DNA from: Molanna angustata
Taxonomy: Eukaryota; Arthropoda; Insecta; Trichoptera; Molannidae
Assembly: GCA_963576475.1 (NCBI GenBank)
Contig: OY754970.1
Span: 27,772,591-27,836,590, forward strand
Reading direction: 5' to 3'
DNA length: 64,000 bases
Below are positions 1 to 11,500 of this stretch, piece after piece. The translations under genes and the position numbers were made by a program. Below the pieces are notes generated by a model. That model saw only the letters and a list, made by a program, of their open reading frames with translations, was not told where the DNA came from and did not search any database. Every line of letters begins with the position of its first letter. Position 1 is the stretch's first letter.

Positions 1-2
1 TA

Positions 3-1271
3 AACAAATACGAAACCCTACAACGTAGCATACCAACGTATAACCCTCCAAATCTAGATTCAAATAAAATTATCCATAATCTTACTAACCAGTCACTCGA
101 TAATGCCACCGTCTCGGTTTTAATGAAAGGATTTAATTTCGGCGTTGTCCCCTATCAAATACCTAAAGAAGAGATCGTAACTGGTGTTGAAACTGCTATC
201 TCTAAATTACCTGAAAAACTAGCTGAAACTATCCGTCAAGAAGCATGCCATATCATGAGAAAAGCCCGCGATCCCATAAGAAATATGTCCTCTGAAGAAT
301 TTAAAGCCCTTAAGGCATTAAAATCTAATCGAGATTTAATTGTTTTGCCAGCAGATAAAGGAAACGCGACCGTTTTAATGAACTCCGATGAGTATATATC
401 CAAAATGCGTGATATTCTCTCAGATCCAATTTACAAAGAAAATAAATCTGACCCCACCACATACTTAGAAAAGACCACCAAATCTAAAATCATGGCTACT
501 AAATTCGACTCTGAACTTAAAAAACAACTTATCCCTCGAGAAAAGTCATCGCGAGTACCAAAAATATACGGCCTACCCAAGATACATAAAGCAGAAGTAC
601 CCCTTAGACCCATAGTTAGCTCATACGGTTCTCCACTCCAATCACTTGCCAAATATCTTGCCAAAGAACTACAGCCCCATGTAGAAAAATCAGACTCTTA
701 CGTTAAAAACTCGGAACATTTTATAAACATATTGTCAAACTATAAAATAAATAAAGATGACACTTTGGTAAGCTTTGATGTAGTGTCATTATTTACTAAG
801 ATTCCCATTAAAGAATCAATAGAATTATTGAAAACTAAGTTGAAATTATCTAATGATGTCATAAATTTAATCGACCATTGTTTAAATAACACTTATTTTC
901 AGTTCGAAGACAAAATTTACAAACAAACAGAAGGAGCCCCGATGGGCTCATCACTTAGTCCGGTTATTGCCAATATTTTTATGACCTTCTTAGAAATTAA
1001 TATTTTAAACGATACTGATCTAAAACCACTTTTATGGCGGAGATATGTCGACGACATTTTTGTAATTTGGCCTCACGGTGGCGATAAACTGAACGAATTT
1101 CTTAATTACATTAATAGTTTCCACACCGATATTCAGTTCACTATGGAGGTCGAGGAAAATAATTGCCTGCCTTTCCTGGATGTCCTTGTAATCAAAAATG
1201 ACGACGGTACACTCGGTCACACACACGGTTTACAGAAAGCCTACCCATACCGACAGATATTTAAACGCTAA
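3..1271 (+). pseudogene. Penelope-like reverse transcriptase domain (partial, frameshifted)
   Basis: The frame is open from base 3; the 40 codons before the first ATG (123) read as conserved N-terminal sequence (LTNQSLDNATVSVL), so 123 is not the true start. Counting from the ATG at 123, the motifs are GLPKIHK (residues 150-156) with LRPIVSS just after, FDVVSLF (218-224), GAPMGSSLSP (271-280) and the catalytic YVDD (308-311, bases 1044-1055). GLPKIHK and a YVDD box are typical of Penelope-type RTs, which are related to telomerase. The frame leaves the conserved protein at about base 1218, inside a CA tract, and stops at 1271; the protein continues in the next frame. In the family the product copies element RNA at the target site. 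Family assignment is confident; activity is excluded by the frameshift. Confidence 0.88.
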
Positions 1272-2091
1272 GTCCAACCATAGCCCTGCTCAATTATCCT
1301 CAGTAATAAACACGCTAGTAACCCGGTCCTTCAGATTATCAGATACAAATAACATTAATAACGAACTAAACAGTCTTAAAAATGCTCTCATGTCGAATGG
1401 TTTCTCTAAGTCACGCATTGATCAATCCATTAGACGCTATAATAATAAAAATATTAAGAAAACAGAACCTAAACCAACGTCAATAGCATTCCTGCCATAT
1501 ATTAAAGGTACAACAGACAAACTAAGCCGCCTCCTCAAGAAGAACAATATAAAAACAATTTTTAAGACAGAAAATAAAATATCCACCTTCTTACGCAACC
1601 CAAAAGACTCAGTTCCACTCGAATCACACGGAGTGTACAAAATTCCGTGTAATTCGTGTGATAAAGTATATATCGGTCGCTCCAATCGCAAAATTTCTTC
1701 ACGAGTGGCAGAACACAAAGTAGACGTCAAAAACAAAAAGATAACATCATCAATAGTACAACATGTTTTAAATGAAGGCCACACAATAGATTTCAAAAAT
1801 ACATCCACTATAGCAAACTTGAGATCCGAACCACAACGAATATATAGAGAGGCAATTGAGATATTTAAACACACCAATAATATGAACACCAGAAATGACG
1901 CTATAAGAATTTCTCCGACATGGTTAAATATTTTAGATCATAAAACATTTAATCCAACAACAATAATAAATACCCTAGCATCAAATACAGAAAAAACCCC
2001 AGTACCGGAAAAATCCACTGACAAACAAATAATAACACGTGCACAAAGCCGACTCATTAACAATAAACTTTCTCCATCAACAATCGGTTAA
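1227..2091 (+). pseudogene. Penelope-like linker and GIY-YIG endonuclease domain
   Basis: This is the downstream part of the same polyprotein in the +1 frame. The frame is open from 1198, but conserved residues (VYRKPTHTDRYL) begin near 1227, right after the CA tract. A lysine-rich linker is followed by the endonuclease: GVYKIP (residues 145-150 counted from base 1198), a CNSC cysteine pair, VYIG (157-160), the basic segment with RVAEH, and REAIEIF carrying the expected catalytic glutamate. GIY-YIG domains nick target DNA to prime reverse transcription. No stop or further shift is seen up to the terminator at 2089-2091, so the only clear lesion in the visible coding region is the upstream frameshift. 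Confidence 0.88.
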
Positions 2092-2974
<883 letters not shown>

Positions 2975-3371
2975 CGAATATTTTTATTATTGCATATGCG
3001 CAAACATTGGATTCTTTTCCCTGTCGGGAGTCAAAGGTATTTTTTAACAGATTTAAAAAAAAAAAAAAATAATAATAATAATAAGAATGTTGTTCATTAT
3101 TTCACACATAGATGGCTGTAGTAAAAATTCCTTATATTCAAGCGAAAAGAATTTCAGTATTACAATATATAGAACTTTCAAAATTGAATTGATAGGGATC
3201 TCATTAAAAAGGCATAATTGGTGAACGTTGCGCAAGCGTATAAAGTGATCACGTAAACCAGCCGATGACAGGTCGTAAGCCTTGTAGGTGCCTTGATATC
3301 CCGGTTCTCCTACAGTAAATATTCCAACTTCGTCTCTATTGAGATAATTAAAAATCTGTTAAAAAATATAT
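2975..3371 (+). mobile_element. Inverted-end repeat family IR1, copy A
   Basis: One of six copies in the window of a non-coding repeat. Its tip reads ACATTGGATT...CCCTGTCGGGAGTCAAAG, and its core holds TGAACGTTGCGCAAGCG and AAAGTGATCACGTAAACC. The tip appears in inverted orientation at the far end of copy E, so the family has terminal inverted repeats, as MITEs do. This copy has the left tip (2997-3037) and the core (3220-3371) but lacks the right tip; an AAT run (3061-3081) sits where left-arm sequence is missing. Superfamily unknown. Confidence 0.75.
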
Positions 3372-3477
3372 CTATAGGTATCTTTTGGCCAAAATCATTA
3401 TTCATACTATGGGATAAAGTGGTACAATGATATAGGTACCAGTAGGTACAGTTTAAAAAAATAGCAGAAATCAATAG

Positions 3478-3690
3478 TCGTGATGACAGTAAGAAAAATC
3501 ATTGAAATTATGATTTTATAAAATAAAATATGTTATAAAGATTTGAAAAAATATATTTATTTTCATTTTAAAAGAGCGAATAATATTAATATTATTAAAA
3601 TAAAAATACAAAATATGTTTGTCCGCCATTTTATGTGAAACACCAATCAGAGCGCATGACGTCACCATATTGTTACTGTCAATTGTGTTT
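3478..3690 (+). repeat. Duplicated segment D1, copy 1 (CCAAT and CRE motifs)
   Basis: This segment matches 4126-4330 over about 200 bases in direct orientation. It contains GTCCGCCATTTTATG, a CCAAT box (3643-3647) and a full TGACGTCA palindrome (3657-3664), an arrangement like a promoter. Whether it is active cannot be told from sequence. Confidence 0.65.
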
Positions 3691-4125
3691 GTTACTGTCA
3701 ACTGTAGTGTTGTTCGAAATGGCTATTTTTTTCATAACAAGCTATATGGAATATGCTGCTTATTTTTAACATGCTATTTTTATTTATTGATTTATTTGGT
3801 TTATTTGGGACGATAAACCAAATAATATCGCTATCCGCTCTATTGAATCGTTGACGCATCTGTTATAACACGCACCGAGTATTGTAACGTGGTGGAGAAT
3901 ATTTAACGTTTCAGAAATAAATAACTTGGTGGCTTTCATTGCTTGATTATAAAATAAAATGATGTTATTATATTGTTTGTGGGAGTTGTACAGTGTTATA
4001 TGAGGTTGAAATGGAAATACACAATGTATTATGATGAATCTAATATACATATGGGATAATTGTTATGATTCATATACATATTATGATTAATATATTTAAA
4101 AAAAAATAGAATGTTATGTAATAGG

Positions 4126-4330
4126 TGTGATGACTGTAAGAAAAAATCATTGAAATTATGATTTTAAAAAATAAAATAGGTTATTTAAAAAATGTACTTA
4201 TTTTCATTTTAAAGGAGTGAATAATAATATTATAAATATAAAAATACAAAATGTGTTAGTCCGCCATTTTATGAGAAAAAACAATCAGAGCGCACGACGT
4301 CATAGTATGGTCGCGTCAATTCTTCTGATA
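4126..4330 (+). repeat. Duplicated segment D1, copy 2
   Basis: Direct repeat of 3478-3690 with scattered substitutions; here the CRE-like palindrome is degraded to CGACGTCA and the CCAAT box to ACAAT. The roughly 435 bases between the copies show no gene. Confidence 0.65.
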
Positions 4331-4439
4331 GTCTTCAATACAATATACGCATTAATTGTCGGTCTGGACAATGTTTATTTTGGTGTTTTTGATATATTAA
4401 TATTTTAATTAGGTACTTAAAACTAAAACAAAACAATAA

Positions 4440-5178
4440 AATAGCAATGGAACAAGGATTCATCAAAGCAAATAGTTTCAATTTACCTAGATACTCGCCT
4501 ACCTATCGGGGGATACTATGGGCCGGTATTACAGTGTCAGTTTAAGAGCTAAACTCAAGTTTCACAAAAATATAGCGTATTACAGTGTCCGTTTAGACCT
4601 AATCTTCCCTCAAATATGTCACTAAAACGACAAATATTTAACTCAACGTTTCTGGCAGATTAAGTACTTAACTGTGAGTCAACTGTCATTTGCTAGGCAA
4701 CTCGTGTAGTTTCAGTTTCTATCACTAGAGGCGTTAGGCAACGGGTGTAGTTTCAGTGTTGTATCACTAAAGGCGTTAGTTGTATCGACGGTGGCGCCAC
4801 ACAACAAAACAAACTGACAGCCGTATTGAACATGGGCATTTAAAAGCATTATTTTGGTGAAAAAAATTAAATTTACCATGTTGGATAATAAAACAATGGT
4901 ATTTAAAGTCGTAGCGTCCCGTTTTGTATTTCGTATTATTTGAGGTTATTTAAATTTGACAGATAATAACCACAGAAAAAGTGAAATATGTCTATAATTG
5001 AAGATTTAGTAACTGACATGTTATATTGCACTGTAATACGGAAATGGATTCAATCTCCCCTTAACATTAATCTTGAGTTTAACAAACTCAATGAGTTGAG
5101 GGCCGACTGTAATATCGGGCCTAAGTTTATTGTATTTTGTATGTAACTTAGTTCTTATTGAATAAATAAATAAATAAT
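4440..5178 (+). mobile_element. LINE 3' tail, split by a TIR element
   Basis: TACTCGCCTACCTATCGGGG near 4491 closely matches the 3' untranslated part of the LINE at 20876-20897, and the block ends in an AATAAATAAATAA tail (5160-5177), as that LINE does. The two parts are separated by the element at 4520-5121. Only non-coding tail is present. The left limit is approximate. Confidence 0.55.
4520..5121. mobile_element. TIR element inserted in a LINE tail
   Basis: The ends read GGGCCGGTATTACAGT (4520-4535) and, inverted, GGCCCGATATTACAGT (5121-5106), with a second block of inverted similarity (TAAACTCAAG) further in. About 600 bases, no transposase seen; the inside holds a local duplication (GTGTAGTTTCAGT at about 4705 and 4743). 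The target duplication is not resolved and the superfamily is unknown. Confidence 0.55.
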
Positions 5179-5179
5179 G

Positions 5180-8140
5180 AACGCTCGCAACGTATGGTAA
5201 ACTAATTTAGTTTTAGTATTCTACAATTTTGTCACGCGATGGTGAGCTGACGAACGTTCGACATGTTATGATGCTGGTCACTGCCAAACTAAACTAGCAA
5301 GCTATATTTTTTTCATGCGATGAAGCGATTCGCGAAACGACGGCGATTACGCGAAGCATGCGTTTTAAAACATCGTTACAATTTTAGCAGCATACGAATT
5401 ATTACATAGCGCTCGTTATTTGTATTGTGTTAATAACAAGCTATATTTATCTGCTATCGTTATTTTTAGCAATAGCAGCCATAGTAGTTATTTTTCTGCC
5501 TGTCTTAACTACTCTTAACTAGAATGGAACTTTTGATGGTCGGATATTTCTTTGCGTCGAACAAAGACTTTTGTTCATCAGAATTTCGAAACGTAAAAAC
5601 TTAATAATAAGTACATATAAGTACTTTATTTATCTGTAATTTAAATACAACTTACATCTCGAAAATCGATAAAATATGCTCCTTCTTCTCTCTACATTAT
5701 GTGTTCATAAGCTAAAAACATACGCGGGAAACGTATGACGGCCTATTTTGACGTTTGGACATTAATGAAGTTCTTTATATGCTTATTGCCTAAATAATGG
5801 TAAATATTATATTATTGAGAGCTAAAAGTGGGGGAACAAATACTGTACTTCATTGTAAACGCGTACTTAATAAAATACACTTATGTCTCGCCGTGCGAAA
5901 TTTAATCACTTATTTCTCTTTTTTTTCGCGTGGGACGAAAACAAATACCTCAGTAGGTGTTTTTTTCGTCGTGTTTGTACATTTAGGGACCGCACAACAC
6001 TTATGCACTTTTGAATTGATTATAAATACACAAATCGTCCTAGAATACATATATTACATATAGTAGTGATATGCAGTTTACAATATCGTGACGTCACCGT
6101 CAGGGTCGGCAGCCGCCATGATACTACAAGCGTTTTTTGGCGTAAATGTCAAATTTGATTTTAAAATGGCGATTTTTGCTACTAAACCTTTATTTTATGT
6201 AGAAATGTATATATATTTGAAAACAGTGAATGCGTAAAAACATCGTGAGATAGTTTTTCAAAATTAGTCATCATGCCTATTGTGATAAATTCTTTGTATC
6301 ATTAAAAGAATATCTTTAGTAACATTTAAATTTTGTTATATTTTTATAATAATCACAATGTGATTATTTTATATTTTTTATATTATTTTTTGTATTTATT
6401 TATGATTTTATATATATTTTTGCTTGGGTTGTCAAGTTTTTACAAACTTTTGTTTTTATATCAATGTGAATGTTATGTATGTTCCTTAATATGATAACAA
6501 GGTTAAGATTTATATATTTTTAGTTAGTTTGTATGTATGTTTTGTAAAATGTGACTCACTTCAAAACACGAGAAATTCTCTTTTTTTAGAGTCATATATA
6601 AATATGTAATCATTATATTATAATCTGTAAATATTATGTACATATTTTGTATAGGTTTTTTAAATAAGTAAATAAAATAATTAAAACAAAAATAAATATA
6701 ACATTAAATAGCAAGGATTAAATAGACATAGGTTGAAATGTTTTGGTTTAATTAAAAAATATACCATTGTATGTAATGGAAAGTTAAAAACATTCAGAAA
6801 CCGTTATTATGTTTGTATATACATAAGTATATCTTGCAAGAATTTCGTTCCTTTTAGATTATTCTGTCATTTTTTATGTCTTGAAATTCATATCGATCAT
6901 TTTTATTTGTATATTTTTAGTCTTCGCAACATGTCGTTTTGTCCTGCAATTCGCCTCCAATTGTTTCGCTTGTAATACTCCTCTCAAAGTCGCTGTACAT
7001 AGGCGGTGATCCCATTCCTCTCCCGGGAAACGAAGTTAGCTGACTTGTCCCGCGGGAACATACCCCTTTTTGCGGATAATAATATCTTTAAAAGTTTTCC
7101 CCGTCTCCACGAACATACAGCATTCCTCTACGTGATCTTGAGACCTACAATCCTCGACACCCCGATCGGAGGCAATTCGCAAAAAAATATTTTTTAAGGT
7201 CCCTCTGTTTTTTTTATCAGCCATAAAAAACTTTGATTACTGTTGACAATTTCACTCCGACAATCGTCGTTTAGACTGTGTGATATGGAGCTGATTTCAT
7301 TGACATACCTGAATTCAATTGTCAGAAATCAAGAGTACCTACTCGCAAAACTAAATTGTTACATAATATATTTTTCTCCAAAGTGATTTCTATACTAGTT
7401 GTGCTTGCTTTCTAAATGAATTTCAAAGATATGACTTCTTAGGTTGCTTGAGTATAAGGAATGAGTGATGGACTTGTAAATGAAAGGGTAATGAGAGTTT
7501 ACGCTTCAATTGGAGATGACTCTTACAATTTTGACACAGAAGTAATAAGAAGTAGATAATTGTTTTTAATTAGATAATCTTGCTGAGTCATTTATATAAG
7601 TACCCATACCTTTCTTGGTAGGTACTTTACAGAAAGTTTACCCTTTGACATTTAAATATTGGAATTTTAGTTTATGTTGCTCTTAGGTACAGTGAAAAAA
7701 GGAATATACATGTTTTATTGTTTGATCTTTTTTCACATGATAGTGAGAGTTATGTTTTACATATTTACAGTAACAAGTAACGCTGTTGTGTTTGAATATT
7801 ATAAATTGAAACGGAGATAAGTAGGTTTCTCATTTTTTTATTTAAATCGAGAAAGTAAATATATAAGAAGCAAATCAATTTTCTTCAAATGTATTTAGGG
7901 GTATTTTAAAATTTTTAACTGTTTTTACATTTAAAACATATAAAATCTGTTAAACATTATGGTTACATCTAAGCGAATAAAATTAAAATTTTACTAACGA
8001 TCAGCCGGTCCAGTGTGAAATATAAAACTGTTCACATTTATTTTTTCAAATTATCGCATTGTCATCGGGAATACACAAATTCTGAAAGTTTCAGAGCTCT
8101 AACTGGTCGGAAAGTTAATAAAAAAGCGATTGCAAAGTTC
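5180..8140. other. Unassigned AT-rich DNA
   Basis: No convincing gene. Short open frames lack domains and have unremarkable composition. A TGACGTCA palindrome occurs near 6090 in the same kind of context (followed by GCCGCCAT) as at 3657. Otherwise nothing recognised. Confidence 0.5.
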
Positions 8141-8171
8141 CAGTATAGACAGATTATTGTTCCAGTATAGA

Positions 8172-8251
8172 TATAGACAGATCGTTGGCTGAGGCCTACT
8201 TCCACCAGTGGAGAGATGGCTGACAAAGAAGAAGAAGAAGATTATAGACAG
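8172..8251 (+). mobile_element. Very short LINE 3' end with target duplication
   Basis: A 62-base insert (8181-8242) begins in the CCTACTTCCACCAGTGG tail word common to GAA-tailed insect LINEs and ends in (GAA)n. TATAGACAG stands on both sides (8172-8180 and 8243-8251), as expected for target-primed insertion. A third TATAGACAG just upstream (8144-8152) weakens this evidence. Confidence 0.5.
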
Positions 8252-8390
8252 ACAGACAAGTGAAGTTAAAGAAAAAGGTGTTAGAAATACTGAGTATACA
8301 AAATCCTTTAAAATATTATCTGTGAATTATATGTACGTGATGTTTCAATCTGATGTCATTTAGATATCTTGTCTTTTTTCGGTGTTTTTA

Positions 8391-8445
8391 TTCTTCTTGG
8401 TTTTCTTCTCAGAATATCTCCACTGCTGTATATAGGCCACTTCCA
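8391..8445 (-). mobile_element. Short LINE 3' end, GAA-tailed
   Basis: Read on the minus strand, this holds GTGGCCTATATACAGCAGTG followed by GAA-rich tail, the same 3' end type as at 8181-8242. Too short for subfamily assignment. Confidence 0.4.
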
Positions 8446-8853
8446 TGATTTATATATCTGAATATAAGTGCAAGACAGAAATATATGCAGGAGCTTGTTG
8501 TTGTTATTAACCTTTATTAAAATTAAACAATTCGTACTTATTAATGTTTGATTTGAGGAGCCTTCAATGAACCGACTTTGTCAAGTACTTTTCTGAAAAA
8601 TTACTTGATTCGTCTTACTATTTTTTTTACTTCCAAATGATCGTCCAACCGATAAACAGACGCTTCCAGTTAACAATGAAGCCGCTCTGAAATCTGTCAG
8701 AAGTAATAACAGTATTATTTTTGTTTCCATTCCGAGCGTAGCATTATATTGCGTCATGAGAAAGATACACAAAAGTAAAGGAAGCGATCGGCTGCCATTG
8801 AAGAAAACCATTCAGCTGGATCATCCACCAAGAAAAATAGGTTACGTGTGGAG

Positions 8854-8934
8854 GAGGGAAGAAGGGGGCTGTGGAGGGACGCGGGGTTGGGTCGGGATCG
8901 AGGGTGGGGGTGGAGGGTACAGGGAGAAAACTTT
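8854..8934 (+). other. G-rich tract with many GGG runs
   Basis: At least eight runs of three or more G occur within 81 bases (GGGGG, GGG, GGGG, GGG, GGG, GGG, GGGGG, GGG), in strong contrast with the AT-rich surroundings. This could form G-quadruplexes on the plus strand. No gene recognised around it. Confidence 0.6.
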
Positions 8935-9804
8935 TAACAAACTTTTGTTTTGGCAGGGCACCACCACACATGCCTGGTTTATATATATATACACACAGAA
9001 ACATACACGTGCATGGTTTTATTGAAGCAACCAAACACGCTCGCCAAGTGCGATTGTGATATAACTTTTTATTTTTGATAGTTTTTTTATTTTTCCCGTT
9101 GTCGGGTATAGCCATAATAGGTTTAAGTATAGCCATTGAAAATCTCAGGCAGTGGTTCGGGATTTCGAATGCGGCGTCACGAATTATTATTTCACTCAGT
9201 AGGAGTGTAGGACTTTGACGGTTGAATGTAGCGAAAAGAAGCGAAATTCAAAATAAAAATAAAAATGTATTTCCCAAATTACACAAAAATCAATAAAGTC
9301 AAGAAAAAAATCAAAACCCACTGACAAAGAATCCTTAAAACTATATTTTTTACGAAAAAACTTTATTCTCAATCAATTTTGAAAATTCTAGTTTTTGTAT
9401 TATTTATTTATTCATATTATTCTTAGTTTTCCCGGAATCATTGATGCGTAACAATGACAATGATGTAAACACCTTTCTGAAAACACTAGAAAATTTTGCT
9501 GAATTATGGTTCTAAAAAGAATAGAATCAAATACTTTAACTAGAATTATGAAAAAAATATATTTAATTTTAAGTTCTATTTTTTTCACAATTCTAGTTGA
9601 TTATGGAGTTCTATCATGAATTTACAGTTTCTAACATTCAAAAAATAAAATGCTTTTATTTTAGGATGTAAATATCTGTATATGAGTGGAATACAACAAA
9701 AAAAACTGCATCGTGATTAAATCTAATAATAATTGTTCTACATATTTTTGCAAGTTATTGCGCATCAAAAAGTATTTCAATACAAAGTAATGCAGTACTA
9801 ATGG

Positions 9805-9930
9805 AGTTCGAATCCTGCCACTACCGATTTCGTTTGCCTTTAGAACAAGTATTTATTCTTAGTTGAGGGAATGTATTAGGATGTATATGTAGTTGTTTCA
9901 AGGACATGTTCATTATTTTTTTTAAAAAAT
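9805..9930 (+). mobile_element. SINE family S1, 5'-truncated copy
   Basis: This copy shares the B-box segment GAGTTCGAATCCTGCC, then CCGATTTCGTT and GTATATGTAGTTGTTT, with the longer copy at 21294-21470. The tRNA-like head is cut off before the B box. Confidence 0.65.
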
Positions 9931-10750
9931 ACGTGACTTTTATGTGCATACATACATACCATAACGGTATATCCCATAATGTGAGGTGACCAGCGACAGG
10001 TGTGTGGGTATGTTCTACCTTATTTATAAGCACGGAAAACGGGTGTACATATCTCACCCGAAAATGAAAATTTTCAAATTGGGTGGTGAACTTTGTGAAA
10101 TGTTATTTTGCCTGTTTTATTTTCGATAATGAAATAGTAGATGTAAATTTCCATGTTGGCGCTTCACAGTTAAACGTGACAGCGTGACGTTTTAACTTTT
10201 ACCAAATATGATTTTTCAGTTATAGGGGCATCGTATCTAACGAGTGTATTTCCTCTTAAATATTTTCGGGATTTTAGCTGTAACAGAACAGAAATAACAG
10301 GCTAGCACGCACACACCACACAACTTCGACTAGATATAGGTCTTCCCACACGGCAGTTAGTGAGTACATATCTATTTACCAATCTATGTACAAACATACC
10401 TACCTACCATGTACATATATACCTATTTAACTCTACCAAACGTGTTTTTACTTAATTTAATGTGCTTTCAAATCATTTTCTACATAGACACTTGGAAATT
10501 TATCTTAATTATTTCACCGATATTGGATACATTATATATAATAATATTATATGTACCTATAGGTATACTTATCATGATACATTATTATAAGAATTTGGTC
10601 AATAAATTTTACACAAACACACGACGAATGATGCATCGTTTTCATGACATAAAACATTATCAGAAAATATTACAGTAACATTACAGTAACAGTAAGTGTA
10701 AGTATATATTTCACAAACGGATGGATTTTTAGGTACAAATAACATACAAG
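9931..10750. other. Unassigned AT-rich DNA
   Basis: No gene or repeat recognised apart from short ACATACCTACC-type simple sequence near 10395. Confidence 0.45.
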
Positions 10751-11409
10751 TACAAATTCTTCTTCTTCTTTTCCCTCGCCTTATTCCCATTATTTGGGGT
10801 CGGCTCTCCTAGTCCGCATGCGCCAGGTTGCTCTCTCCTGTGTTTCTTCATGTGTCACATTCCGCGTCTTCATGTCGCTGTGAACCGTGGACATCCATGT
10901 TGCAGGCGGTCGTCCCGGGCGTCGCTTTTCGGTCTCTATATGCAGAGCCTTATTTACAATGTGGGAGTCATCTCTCCTGCATATATGCCCATACCACCGC
11001 AATCTACCCTCCCTCATCTTTTCGGCTATGGGAGCTACCTTGAAGCTGCCTCGGACGTAGTCGTTCCTGACCTTGTCCAGTAATGTCACACCACCGGCCC
11101 ACCTCAACATTTTCATTTCGGTGACGTGGAGTCTCTGCTCATCCTACTTTCTAGAAGCCCAGCACTCTGATCCATAGAGCAAAGATGGTCTCACACAGGT
11201 CTTATATACTCTGCCTTTAGTCTGGACTGGCATTCTTCTGTCGCACAGTACCCCAGTTAGGGACCTCCATTTTAACCAGCCTGTATGGATTCTATGCTCT
11301 ATATCACTTTCGATCTTTCCGTCCTTTGTGAGAACGGAGCCTAGATATGTGAACTGCTCTGCTTGTTTTACTGTAGTGTCATCTAATTTTAGTGTGTCAA
11401 TTACAAATT
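10751..11409 (-). mobile_element. 5'-truncated GAA-tailed LINE with 8-bp target duplication
   Basis: The insert (10759-11401) has its 3' end on the left, ending in a GAA-repeat tail, and is flanked by TACAAATT at 10751-10758 and 11402-11409. This is the signature of target-primed reverse transcription with 5' truncation. The coding remnant is described separately. Confidence 0.8.
10790..11401 (-). pseudogene. LINE reverse transcriptase, C-terminal part
   Basis: On the minus strand the frame reads FTYLGSVLTKDGKIESD, then RVYKTCVRPSLLYGSECW, RNDYVRGSFKVAPI, RWYGHICRRDD and RRPGRPPATW, ending in RTRRADPK. This is the usual C-terminal region after the RT fingers and thumb in GAA-tailed insect non-LTR elements (RTE-like; clade not certain). 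One in-frame TAG (11144-11146) interrupts it and the 5' part is missing. Catalytic RT motifs lie outside the copy. Inactive remnant. Confidence 0.82.
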
Positions 11410-11435
11410 ATATTGAAATAATCTTATAATTTACA

Positions 11436-11500
11436 ATTTTATGCGCACTGGTAAACGCAACCACTCCCAGTGCCAGACTAACCTTTTTCATACCTATATA
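11436..11500 (+). repeat. Dispersed repeat fragment, copy 1
   Basis: GCGCACTGGTAAACGCAACC and ACCTTTTTCATACCTATAT recur in nearly the same order at 61993-62055. Nature unknown. Confidence 0.5.
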
